From positions 1 to 12,071 of the forward strand of contig JAGUUJ010000039.1 in NCBI GenBank assembly GCA_020063525.1: DNA of 12,071 nucleotides, read 5' to 3'. Shown piece after piece: positions 1 to 6,096 of this stretch; the first letter of the stretch is position 1; each line of letters starts with the position of its first letter. The notes below the pieces were generated by a model that worked only from the letters and a program-made list of their open reading frames with translations, was not told where the DNA came from and did not search any database. Both the position numbers and the translations under genes were made by a program. Origin of the DNA: Candidatus Omnitrophota bacterium (lineage in GTDB: Bacteria > Omnitrophota > Gorgyraeia > Gygaellales > Profunditerraquicolaceae).

Positions 1-169
1 ATACGTAAATTAGGCTTAGGATTAAACCTCTAATACGTGAGGAACCCGCCCTAATACCGATGAACCCTAAGGTTATGGGAACCAGCGGATACACGCATGG
101 AGAAAAACTCACCAACACGCCGCCTAAAAATGCACCTATAAAACTTAAGGGATTACCTTGTGGATTCAT
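1..169 (-). CDS. CcdA/DsbD-type cytochrome c biogenesis / thiol-disulfide transporter, N-terminal part only
   Basis: An open frame of 56 codons runs from an ATG at 169-167 off the left edge without a stop. It reads MNPQGNPLSFIGAFLGG, then VLVSFSPCVYPLVPITLG, then a basic stretch (IRAGSSRIRG) and the start of a second hydrophobic segment (LILSLIYV). A first membrane helix ending in a PCVYPLVP motif followed by a basic loop is the hallmark of CcdA and of the DsbD membrane domain, where this Cys is one of the pair that passes electrons across the inner membrane to periplasmic thioredoxin-like partners. An in-frame TAA lies directly upstream of the ATG, so the start is well bounded. It overlaps the end of cutA by 17 bases, implying translational coupling. 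In E. coli cutA also lies directly upstream of dsbD. With no periplasmic N-terminal domain visible, it is closer to CcdA or a short DsbD. The rest lies outside the window. Confidence 0.8.
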   Translation of the reverse strand, partial: MNPQGNPLSFIGAFLGGVLVSFSPCVYPLVPITLGFIGIRAGSSRIRGLILSLIYV

Positions 170-464
170 TTATCCATTGCAAATATTTCTTATCTCCGGA
201 AACAACCGGCAGAGCAATAATCTCCGGCACTGCATAACTGTGCAGTGATTTTACCTTTTTTATCAACTTATTCATAAGTGCCTTTCTGGTCTTAACTATC
301 AAAAGCGCCTCTTTAGTGCTATCGACTTTACCCTGCCACCAGAATATTGAATGCAAATTTTCAATAATATTCACGCAAGCAGCTAATTTCTCTTCGATTA
401 AAACGGAGGCAATCTTCTTTGCTTCTTTTTTATTTGCCGCAGTTATAAAAATGACTGCATACAT
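153..464 (-). CDS. cutA: CutA family divalent-ion tolerance protein
   Basis: A full-length CutA of 103 residues, the usual size. CutA proteins are small trimeric ferredoxin-fold proteins; E. coli CutA was linked to copper tolerance, but the molecular role is unsettled. Family signatures are present in order: LAACVNI with Cys30, FWWQGK at about 41-46, EALLIVKT at about 52-59, and the HSYAVPEIIALP block at 75-86. Trp97 near the C-terminus is also typical. The ATG at 464 has no recognisable Shine-Dalgarno sequence; the bases before it are the GTCCCTAAAATAAA repeat tail. A plausible promoter lies just upstream (488-516), so the mRNA leader may be only about 20 bases. Its end overlaps the CcdA/DsbD-like gene, which suggests a cutA-ccdA transcription unit. 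The identification is firm; the physiological role is not. Confidence 0.95.
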   Translation of the reverse strand: MYAVIFITAANKKEAKKIASVLIEEKLAACVNIIENLHSIFWWQGKVDSTKEALLIVKTRKALMNKLIKKVKSLHSYAVPEIIALPVVSGDKKYLQWINESTR

Positions 465-467
465 TTT

Positions 468-550
468 ATTTTAGGGACATATTTTAGATTTTAGGGACAG
501 GTCCCGACCCAATCAAGGGACGTCTTTGAATCCAATCGGAAGGGTGTCCC
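468..550. repeat. Clustered GGGAC/GTCCC repeats between flavodoxin gene and cutA
   Basis: On the plus strand ATTTTAGGGACA occurs twice, at 468-479 and 488-499, as perfect 12-base direct copies 20 bases apart. GGGAC occurs at 474, 494 and 517, and its complement GTCCC at 501 and 546, giving five copies in about 77 bases. GGGACAGGTCCC (494-505) is a near-perfect palindrome, and GGGACA at 494-499 can also pair with TGTCCC at 545-550. The block resembles dispersed intergenic repeats of the REP type, but no other copy is present in this window. Confidence 0.6.
488..516 (-). promoter_or_regulatory. Candidate sigma-70-type promoter for cutA
   Basis: On the minus strand a TTGATT -35 box (516-511, 4 of 6 consensus) is followed by a spacer of exactly 17 bases and a TAAAAT -10 box (493-488, 5 of 6). 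It points at cutA, whose ATG is 24 bases beyond the -10 box. This is the largest gap in the left half of the cluster. Part of the promoter is made of the GGGAC/GTCCC repeat described separately. Box matching by eye in AT-rich DNA can give false positives. Confidence 0.45.
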
Positions 551-561
551 CAGCCCTTAAT

Positions 562-1038
562 TTAAGTTGAGAGTTTTTTGGCTAACTTGGCGATTCTTGA
601 GCCCAGCCTTATACACTGCTTGGTTGCCCGGGAATCAGGTGCGCCAATGGCTACTGCACCATAATGGTCTCCCTGCGGGTCACCTTGAATAATCATACCA
701 TGAATGAGCATGGCGTTCAAGATATCTAAAATCGTCGTCTCATTACCGCCGCCCACATTAGCAGAAGAGGCAAAGGCAGCGCCAATCTTACCCTCAAGTT
801 TACCGTGGAATTTTACTGACTCATCCAATAGGTTTTTAATCTCGGAAGCCATGGATCCGTAATAAGTAGGCGAGCCAATAGCTATTGCATCATAATTTAA
901 TAGTTCATCAGCATCTACATCTTTGGCCTCTTTTATAACTACTTCCATTCCCTCATTTTTTATACCTTCAGCAACAGACTCTGCCATCTTTTTGGTATTA
1001 CCCGTTCGAGAATAATAGATAACTAATGCCTTTGCCAT
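562..1038 (-). CDS. Flavodoxin-family FMN protein (WrbA/flavodoxin-like)
   Basis: A 158-residue single-domain flavodoxin-fold protein. It is expected to bind FMN and serve as a soluble electron carrier or quinone/flavin reductase; the partner cannot be read from sequence. The N-terminal YYSRTGNTKKMA (about 8-19) is the phosphate-binding loop after the first beta strand. AIGSPTYYGSMASEIKNLLD (about 53-72) matches the second FMN loop of the WrbA side of the family. SSANVGGGNETT (about 91-102) and GDPQGDHYGAVAIGAP (about 118-133) match the third loop and the later glycine-rich region. The start is secure: a perfect AGGAGG lies at 1051-1046, seven bases from the ATG. The stop of the upstream small gene directly abuts this ATG. 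It is the last gene before the repeat-rich gap. Short-chain flavodoxin and WrbA-like oxidoreductase are both possible. Confidence 0.9.
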   Translation of the reverse strand: MAKALVIYYSRTGNTKKMAESVAEGIKNEGMEVVIKEAKDVDADELLNYDAIAIGSPTYYGSMASEIKNLLDESVKFHGKLEGKIGAAFASSANVGGGNETTILDILNAMLIHGMIIQGDPQGDHYGAVAIGAPDSRATKQCIRLGSRIAKLAKKLST

Positions 1039-1290
1039 CTACACGCCTCCTTTGTCATACCTCTCGTCAACCTTTATGGATTTTAACCGTCCAAACTGGG
1101 CGCAGGTATCAAATATAATTGTGGGGTCTTCGGTATATATGCGTATTCTAAAATCCCTGGCCTTAACATCGTTATCCTGTGGCAGTTGAAAAATCTCTAA
1201 ATCCTCTCCAAATTCTACTATAGAATTCCTCAGGGTTTCCAGCGATACAGTTTGCATATTTAAAATAAATTCTAAACAATATTTAGGCAT
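1039..1290 (-). CDS. Small conserved-looking protein of unknown function, possible ACT/ferredoxin-like fold
   Basis: I do not recognise this 83-residue protein. It begins MPKYCLEFILNM and ends with a basic/acidic tail (KVDERYDKGGV). The apparent pattern is strand (YCLEFILNM), helix (SLETLRNSIVEFG), strand (DLEIFQLP), strand (DFRIRIYTED), helix (PTIIFDTCAQFG), strand (RLKSIKVDER). This would suit a beta-alpha-beta-beta-alpha-beta fold such as ACT or ferredoxin-like, but that is inference. There is no signal peptide or membrane segment. I prefer the ATG at 1290, with AGGTG about nine bases upstream, over an in-frame GTG at 1302 that would add four residues. It overlaps the 3' end of the Sir2 gene by eight bases, and its stop touches the flavodoxin ATG. 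The tight junctions on both sides argue that it is a real gene and may work with the sirtuin or the flavodoxin. Confidence 0.75.
   Translation of the reverse strand: MPKYCLEFILNMQTVSLETLRNSIVEFGEDLEIFQLPQDNDVKARDFRIRIYTEDPTIIFDTCAQFGRLKSIKVDERYDKGGV
1046..1051 (-). promoter_or_regulatory. Perfect Shine-Dalgarno (AGGAGG) of the flavodoxin gene
   Basis: AGGAGG reads 1051-1046 on the minus strand, seven bases before the ATG at 1038. It lies inside the last codons of the upstream small gene. It is the strongest ribosome binding site in the window, so the flavodoxin may be translated more than its neighbours from the same mRNA. Confidence 0.8.
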
Positions 1291-2101
1291 ATCCCAGCAC
1301 ACCTAAAATTTCAGGTAAAACCTCGCTTGCCCGGCCAGTAATTATATAATCGCATAAACCTGATAATGCAGAAGGCTCGTTATTTACCTCGATTATCTTA
1401 GCGCCTTTTTCTTTGGCGTATAGAGGCAGGCCTGCTGCTGGATACACAAGCAAAGAGCTACCTATAAGCAAAAGCACGTCACAATTATTTAGGTGTTTAT
1501 AGGCGCGAGATAATTCATCCTGAGGTAATATTTCACCGAATAAGACAATATCAATACGGTATCGCAAACCGCAGGTTGCGCAACGAGGGAAATAACGGCT
1601 TAAAACCTTTAATATTTTAATATATGAATCCTTATTTATCTTAAATAACTCGAGCATCTCTCTTAATTTATCCTTTTCAAAGACGACTGTGTTAGAACAT
1701 TGTGTACACCTTATTCTGAACGCATTGCCGTGCAGTTCAATAACATTTTGGCTTCCTGCCTGCCTATGTAGACCATCTATATTCTGAGTAATCGTGCTAC
1801 TTAATATATTTTCTTTTTCCAGGATAGCAAGGGCGCGATGCGCAGGATTGGGATGAGCCTTAAGAAGTAGAGAATAAAAATCTACAATGAAGTTTGCTAA
1901 ATCTTGGGGATGTGTTCTTAAGGTTGAAATTAAGCCTGAAGTGTTAGCGTAAACCTCGGGGTCGTATCTCTCCCATAATCCACCCTTACCTCTAAACGTA
2001 GGTATGCCGCTTTCAGCAGAGATACCTGCGCCAGTTAAGCAAGCTACTTTTCCTTCTTTAAAGTTATTCTTTATATAATTTCTGACCTTCTCAGGAATCA
2101 T
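1283..2101 (-). CDS. Sir2-family NAD-dependent protein deacylase (CobB-like)
   Basis: A complete 272-residue sirtuin. These enzymes remove acyl groups from lysines using NAD+, releasing nicotinamide and O-acyl-ADP-ribose. Visible motifs are GAGISAESGIPTFRG (24-38) for NAD binding, TQNIDGLH (105-112), catalytic His124 in ELHG, zinc-ligand pairs Cys132/Cys135 and Cys174/Cys177, VLFGE (186-190), GSS (214-216) and VNN (239-241). The GAGISAESGIP form and overall layout resemble class III (CobB/SIRT5). At the acyl-pocket position, Tyr76 of E. coli CobB's FYNAR signature is kept (FYSLL), but the Arg three residues on is Leu79. Succinyl-lysine preference is therefore doubtful. The 38-residue stretch between the zinc pairs is rather long. 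The ATG overlaps the pgeF stop as ATGA, with no clear Shine-Dalgarno, so translation is probably coupled. Confidence 0.95.
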   Translation of the reverse strand: MIPEKVRNYIKNNFKEGKVACLTGAGISAESGIPTFRGKGGLWERYDPEVYANTSGLISTLRTHPQDLANFIVDFYSLLLKAHPNPAHRALAILEKENILSSTITQNIDGLHRQAGSQNVIELHGNAFRIRCTQCSNTVVFEKDKLREMLELFKINKDSYIKILKVLSRYFPRCATCGLRYRIDIVLFGEILPQDELSRAYKHLNNCDVLLLIGSSLLVYPAAGLPLYAKEKGAKIIEVNNEPSALSGLCDYIITGRASEVLPEILGVLGYA

Positions 2102-2859
2102 CTTAACATCATTATTGACATCATCCTGCCGCAGCCAATCCCTTCTTTACGATAAGAAAAGAATTCTTCGCTACGACAGGAGGTGCAAATCTTAGAGTCA
2201 AAGATATTTTTATCTTGAACACCTCCAGCTAAAAGTTGTTTTTTATTAATCCCAGCTAAATCTAAATAATAACGGCCATCTCGTTTAATCAAGTATTCAG
2301 GAGTAAAAAAATCAGTAAATTCTCCCCCCACCTCAAAGCAGCATCCTCTTATTGCCGGGCCAAAACCTGCATATAAATCCTCTACTTTGGCATTAAACTT
2401 CTCCTGCATCAATTGGACGGCCTTGACCATGAAGTTTTCTTTGCTGCTACGCCAACCCGCATGGACTAATCCTATACTGGGAGTTTTAGGAGCATACAAA
2501 AATACTGATAGACAATCGGCAGTAAATATAGACAAAGGCACATTTTTCCTATCTGTTATAAGGGCGTCTGTATCAGAGATAGCATTATCGTAAGATAAGG
2601 CTCCTTTCCCTGAGTCAATCTCTCGGATATATCTGGTCAGACTCCCATGAACCTGTTTTGCGCATACTAAATTTTGGTAATCTATTCCCAAGCTTACCAA
2701 AAAATTTTTACGGTTCTCTAATGCATCCCCAGCATTGCCGTAAAATAAAGACATATTTCCTAAAATGCGTGTACTGAATGCGCAAAGCAAATTTAGATTA
2801 GGAAAATTTTCGAATAGATAATATTTTCTATTTTTTACCGGCGTCGACTGTAGTATCAA
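2098..2859 (-). CDS. pgeF: PgeF/YlmD-type multicopper-fold protein (purine nucleoside phosphorylase / peptidoglycan editing factor)
   Basis: A cytosolic protein of the DUF152/YlmD/LACC1 family. Members use a zinc-type site for phosphorolysis or deamination of purine nucleosides; in E. coli the homologue is also implicated in fidelity of peptidoglycan precursors. The conserved triad is visible (numbered from the TTG at 2865): His73 in KQVHG, Cys118 in FTADCLSVFLY and His135 in LVHAGWR. DTDALIT, GFGPAIRGCCFEVG, and a C-terminal CTSCRSEEFFSYRKEG..GRMMSIMML also match. The start needs care: in-frame TTG codons occur at 2865 and 2859, directly after an in-frame TGA. I prefer 2859 because AAGG (2872-2869) is then nine bases away rather than three. 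The gene overlaps the DUF167 end by about 32-38 bases, and YggU and YlmD genes are often neighbours. The 253-255 residue length is typical. Confidence 0.93.
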   Translation of the reverse strand: MILQSTPVKNRKYYLFENFPNLNLLCAFSTRILGNMSLFYGNAGDALENRKNFLVSLGIDYQNLVCAKQVHGSLTRYIREIDSGKGALSYDNAISDTDALITDRKNVPLSIFTADCLSVFLYAPKTPSIGLVHAGWRSSKENFMVKAVQLMQEKFNAKVEDLYAGFGPAIRGCCFEVGGEFTDFFTPEYLIKRDGRYYLDLAGINKKQLLAGGVQDKNIFDSKICTSCRSEEFFSYRKEGIGCGRMMSIMMLR

Positions 2860-3052
2860 TTCCAATCACCTTATTTCTTGACTTCTCGCCTTTAATAATC
2901 TTAATTTGATATTTTCTTACTTTAAGGTGCCCGGCTAATAACTCTATTAATTGTTTATTGGCAAGACCATTGTGTGCAGGTTGGGTGAGATATGCTTTGA
3001 AATAACTATTTTCTTTTTTAATTAAATTCCTGCTTGCCTTAGGGATAGACAC
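2828..3052 (-). CDS. DUF167 / YggU family protein
   Basis: A small (74 codons) soluble protein of the YggU/DUF167 family, whose function is unknown. The family core is clear: LTQPAHNGLANKQLIELLAGHLKV, then the strand-rich IKIIKGEKSRNKVIGID. The 'NG.AN..LIELLA' and 'I.KGEKSRNK' blocks are the diagnostic parts. The start is GTG at 3052; the family usually has a few more residues ending in a strand before PKASRN. Upstream in frame there is only TTC, ATA and then a TAA stop, so either the protein is slightly short at its N-terminus or translation begins at the non-standard ATA (3058). The Shine-Dalgarno is weak (AAGTGA). It lies 12 bases after the small membrane protein gene and overlaps pgeF. 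Confidence 0.85.
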   Translation of the reverse strand: MSIPKASRNLIKKENSYFKAYLTQPAHNGLANKQLIELLAGHLKVRKYQIKIIKGEKSRNKVIGIDTTVDAGKK

Positions 3053-3064
3053 GAATATTTAAAA

Positions 3065-3364
3065 TCACTTCTTAGCGGAAACCCGATAGGCATCCAAGAT
3101 GCTATATATTCCTAATGCGCAAATAAAAAATAAACCTATACAAAACAACGCAACACCCCAGACTAACTGCCCTGCGAATACAACTTTGTTTAAAACCCAG
3201 AAACCAATGAGTATGCTGCCTGCCATAAAAATAAGCATATTTAATGTAGAAATAAAGATAATTGCTAATCCTTTAATGAGCTGGCCGTTGTAGAGCTGGC
3301 CTAAGCCATTAAAAACAAAAGAGAGGACCGCTGCCAGCCCCGGATTTTTTACTTCTTCACTCAT
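3065..3364 (-). CDS. Small multi-pass membrane protein, TM2-like
   Basis: A 99-residue hydrophobic protein. After a short polar start (MSEEVKNPG) comes AAVLSFVFNGLGQLYNGQLIKGLAIIF. This GxGQxYNGxxxKG pattern before a hydrophobic helix recurs in TM2-domain and related small membrane proteins of unknown function. Two long hydrophobic segments follow (about 31-56 and 66-88), then SILDAYRVSAKK, whose DAYR ending is also common in that group. There is no cleavable signal peptide. I infer two to three inner-membrane helices with the charged tail in the cytoplasm. It starts 12 bases after the rmuC stop and ends 12 bases before the DUF167 start, with no strong Shine-Dalgarno. Function unknown; the family call is moderate. 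Confidence 0.75.
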   Translation of the reverse strand: MSEEVKNPGLAAVLSFVFNGLGQLYNGQLIKGLAIIFISTLNMLIFMAGSILIGFWVLNKVVFAGQLVWGVALFCIGLFFICALGIYSILDAYRVSAKK

Positions 3365-3376
3365 AACTTTAAAGAC

Positions 3377-4309
3377 TTACTTGGTTTCTATTTGCTTGGT
3401 ATCCTGGATATTTGTCAGCCGCTCGGAAAATCTATCCAACTTCTTTTGGCTATCCTCAAATTTAGCGCTGGCACCACTTAGATGCTTACCTAAAATGTCA
3501 AAATCATCCTTGAACTTGTTGATCTCAACTGTAAGCGTCATTAAATTTTTTAATATGTTTTTCGCATTCTCTTCTATTTTTAAACCCTTTAGCCCTAAGC
3601 AAATTACCTGTAAGTAAGCATAAAACGTATTCGGTGAAACAGGAATAACCTTCTTTGACATACTGTAAGAAAAAAGGTCTTCTTTAATAATTGTTTCATA
3701 ATATACATTCTCAGCCGGGATATACATCAGCGCAAAATCATAGGTATTCTCCTGCGGCAGAATATACTTTGCGGCAATTTCATCGATCCTGTTCTTTACA
3801 TCCTGGATAAATTTCTTACGGTGGGTGTTCTTTAGCTGCTCATCCTGGGCATCTAACATCTTCTGAAAATTCTCTAAAGTAAACTTTGCGTCAACAGGAA
3901 CCAGGCGTTCGCCTATGCGAATTATAGCGTCTACAGCATCGGTTGACTTAAAGCGATACTGCATCTGGTAATGGTCACAAGGCAAAACCTGCGATAATAA
4001 ATTCTCCAGAAGTGTTTCACCCATTGAGCCTCTAAATTTTGGTGCACGCAGGAGTTCCTGGAGGCTGGAAATATCCCTGCTAATCTCAACAATCTGCTGA
4101 TTTGTCTTTTCTAGTTTGCCCAGCTGTTCTTTGACATTGCCGAATACAGTGGTAGCTGAGCCTAAATTTTGCCCGATGATTTTATTGGCCTCTAATAGAG
4201 ACTGATTCATCTGATTCAACCGCTCATTAACCTGAGCAGAAATCTTCAAGACAATAGTAACAATAATTATGGACAAAAATAAAAACGATATCCCTAACAT
4301 CCAGATCAT
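3377..4309 (-). CDS. rmuC: RmuC-family DNA recombination protein
   Basis: A 310-residue RmuC-family protein. E. coli RmuC limits inversions at short inverted repeats and has a nuclease-related core; its biochemical activity is unproven. The N-terminus is one hydrophobic anchor (about 4-21), followed by a coiled-coil-like region rich in N, Q and L (about 25-85). The core has LLRAPKFRGSMGETLLENLL (about 87-105), YQMQYRF, DAVDAIIRIG, VPVDAKFTLENF (about 138-148) and the very conserved DFALMYIPAENVYYE (191-205). A second helical, charged region ends the protein. It is somewhat shorter than E. coli RmuC but includes the whole core. The ATG at 4309 follows AAGAGAG at suitable distance. It is the first gene after the 135-base gap with a likely promoter, so it probably opens the left-hand operon. 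Confidence 0.95.
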   Translation of the reverse strand: MIWMLGISFLFLSIIIVTIVLKISAQVNERLNQMNQSLLEANKIIGQNLGSATTVFGNVKEQLGKLEKTNQQIVEISRDISSLQELLRAPKFRGSMGETLLENLLSQVLPCDHYQMQYRFKSTDAVDAIIRIGERLVPVDAKFTLENFQKMLDAQDEQLKNTHRKKFIQDVKNRIDEIAAKYILPQENTYDFALMYIPAENVYYETIIKEDLFSYSMSKKVIPVSPNTFYAYLQVICLGLKGLKIEENAKNILKNLMTLTVEINKFKDDFDILGKHLSGASAKFEDSQKKLDRFSERLTNIQDTKQIETK

Positions 4310-4342
4310 TTTTCTCTCTTAATTAAAGCTTATGGTTTACGG

Positions 4343-4403
4343 ATTATAGCTACCTTGAACTCTTTTTTATTCATTATAGCACTTTCTATTTTTTCTTAAA
4401 GCA
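4343..4403 (-). promoter_or_regulatory. Likely extended -10 promoter for the rmuC operon
   Basis: The gap 4310-4444 holds a perfect TATAAT at 4378-4373 on the minus strand, preceded by TGC (4381-4379), which makes a TGnTATAAT extended -10 element. The -35 region is poor (TTTAAG or CTTTAA near 4395-4401), as expected for extended -10 promoters. A second perfect TATAAT lies 30 bases downstream at 4348-4343, preceded by AGC, so a weaker tandem start is possible. Transcription from the first box would give a leader of roughly 57 bases to the rmuC ATG. Apart from this I see only AT-rich DNA in the gap. Confidence 0.6.
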
Positions 4404-4444
4404 AATAATCCGTTTTTATAATTTTTATTTCTAACGGGGCTCAT

Positions 4445-5254
4445 CTAATAGGGGAAAATGAGACGGATTATTTTATCCATCCAGAATATGGAGAAAATAG
4501 TTGCGAAAGATAAGAATGGGCCGTAAGGTATGGTGTGGTCTTTTTTTGTCAGAAGATTTATCGTGCCGACAACCGCTCCAAGGAAAGGAGCAAGGAAAAA
4601 AACAAATATTACTTTCTGCCAACCTAAGAATGCTCCGATCATAGCCAATAGTTTTACATCGCCACCACCCATAGATTCGGTTTCTCCCTGGATAGGAGGC
4701 CGTTTAAGGAGCTTAAAGTAAACCAAATCAAAGAGCTTGCCGGTTAAATAGATAATCCCGCCGCCGACGATGATACCGAGTAAAGAGTCAAACATGGGTC
4801 TTGTGTCGTAGCTTACGGGCCTTAAGTTAAAACCTTTAATCGCGGTTAATATGAATCCAAAGATAATACCGCCGACAGAAATTTCATCGGGGATAATGCG
4901 GTGCTGGATATCTACAAATGTGGCAATGATTAAACCGCAAATAAAAAGACAAAAAACAAAAAAATCGTAACTTAGTCTATAGCGGTTAAAAACCGCTAAG
5001 AACACAAGCGCCGTCACTAATTCGACCAAAGGATACCTCAATGATATTTTCCCCTTACAAAAACGGCATTTTCCTTTTAAGGCGATATAGCTTAAAAATG
5101 GTATATTGTCATAAGTAGGGATTTTCTTTTTGCATTTAGGGCAATGGGAGTGCGGCCAGACAACAGATTCACCCAACGGCATCCTGTGGATACATACATT
5201 TAAGAAACTACCGACAATAGAACCAAAGATAAAAACTAATATTTTTCCGAGCAT
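4445..5254 (-). CDS. pilD: Type IV prepilin peptidase / N-methyltransferase (PilD, A24 family)
   Basis: A complete 269-residue inner-membrane aspartic protease. It cleaves the leader of type IV prepilins or type II secretion pseudopilins and normally N-methylates the new end. The N-terminal GSIVGSFLNVCIHRMP (11-26) and the zinc-type pairs Cys38/Cys41 and Cys63/Cys66 mark the bifunctional form with a methyltransferase domain. The first catalytic Asp region is DIQHRIIPD (115-123) and the second is GGGDVK (196-201, Asp199), the GxGD-type motif. About seven to eight hydrophobic segments are visible. The ATG at 5254 overlaps the aroE end by 19 bases. No pilin, pilB, pilC or gsp gene lies nearby, so the substrates are encoded elsewhere. 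It is the last gene before the rmuC promoter gap; no convincing terminator follows. Confidence 0.95.
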   Translation of the reverse strand: MLGKILVFIFGSIVGSFLNVCIHRMPLGESVVWPHSHCPKCKKKIPTYDNIPFLSYIALKGKCRFCKGKISLRYPLVELVTALVFLAVFNRYRLSYDFFVFCLFICGLIIATFVDIQHRIIPDEISVGGIIFGFILTAIKGFNLRPVSYDTRPMFDSLLGIIVGGGIIYLTGKLFDLVYFKLLKRPPIQGETESMGGGDVKLLAMIGAFLGWQKVIFVFFLAPFLGAVVGTINLLTKKDHTIPYGPFLSFATIFSIFWMDKIIRLIFPY

Positions 5255-6096
5255 TTTCTCGTAGCCTCTCTCAGAGCCTTACGCATTACTTCAACAGGCG
5301 CTTTCTGTCCTGTCCATAATTCAAAGGAGCGCACTCCCTGATACAGGAGCATGCCTAAGCCGTTGGAAATTGGCGCGCCTTTCTGTTTTGCGAGTTTTAA
5401 AATTTTAGTCTCAGGAGGATTATAAATTAGATCGTACACCAAAAGGCTAGGATGCAATGAATCTGGATCAACCAAACAGGGATCATCCCCTTTCATGCCG
5501 ATTGGGGTAGCATTTATAAGCAAATCCGCATTTTTTAGAGCGAGTTTCTCTATAGAATCTGAAGCTATGGCATTACATTTTGGAAATTCTTTATTTATCT
5601 TAGCCGTTAAGTTTAAACTCTTATCATTGTCTATATCGTAGATGGTTATGTTTTTTGCCCGGTGCCTAGCCAACTGATTTATTATTGCCTTAGCAGCTCC
5701 TCCCGCCCCAAGCACAACAACAGACTTACCTAAAGGGTTAAATTTCAAATCCATGGTTAAGTGTCTATGGAATCCTATTCCGTCGGTATTCCATCCCTCA
5801 AGATAATTTTTATCTTTAACTATTATTACATTTACTGCATCAGTAAACTTTACTTCGGGCGACTTCCATTGTAAATATTTTAACACTACTTCTTTGTATG
5901 GTATCGTCACATTTAAACCGTATATATTTTCTTTTGATAGGGAATGCAGAAAATATCCTAATTCCTCTGGTCTTTTCTCAAAAAGTTTATATTCGGCATT
6001 TATGCCTAGAGCTTTAAATGCAGCATTGTGCATATAAGGTGAGAGGCTGTGTTTAACCGGATAGCCGATTAAACCGTAGATTTTTGGGGGGGTCAT
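5236..6096 (-). CDS. aroE: Shikimate dehydrogenase (NADP+)
   Basis: A full-length 286-residue AroE, catalysing the NADPH-linked reduction of 3-dehydroshikimate to shikimate in aromatic amino acid synthesis. The substrate site shows SLSPYMHNAAF (17-27), NVTIPYKE (62-69) with catalytic Lys68, and NTDGIGF (103-109) with Asp105. The Rossmann loop is VLGAGGAAKA (128-137). NATPIGM, YDLIYNPPET and the C-terminal NGLGMLLYQGVRSFELWTG are family marks. One small deviation is AVNVI where AVNT(I/L) is usual. It overlaps leuA by the ATGA junction. Directly after ATGA comes a run of seven C (6092-6086), a slippage-prone tract at the second to fourth codons. The context suggests co-expression of branched-chain and aromatic synthesis. 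Confidence 0.96.
   Translation of the reverse strand: MTPPKIYGLIGYPVKHSLSPYMHNAAFKALGINAEYKLFEKRPEELGYFLHSLSKENIYGLNVTIPYKEVVLKYLQWKSPEVKFTDAVNVIIVKDKNYLEGWNTDGIGFHRHLTMDLKFNPLGKSVVVLGAGGAAKAIINQLARHRAKNITIYDIDNDKSLNLTAKINKEFPKCNAIASDSIEKLALKNADLLINATPIGMKGDDPCLVDPDSLHPSLLVYDLIYNPPETKILKLAKQKGAPISNGLGMLLYQGVRSFELWTGQKAPVEVMRKALREATRKCSEKY

Noticed and set aside
55..90. Apparent frameshift in the CcdA/DsbD-like reading frame
   Set aside because: It came from a misread extra A while reversing the strand; a base-by-base reading of 62-74 gives an unbroken frame to the window edge.
4410..4437. Terminator after the prepilin peptidase gene
   Set aside because: CCGTT/AACGG arms are only five bases with an 18-base AT-rich loop and no suitable U-run.
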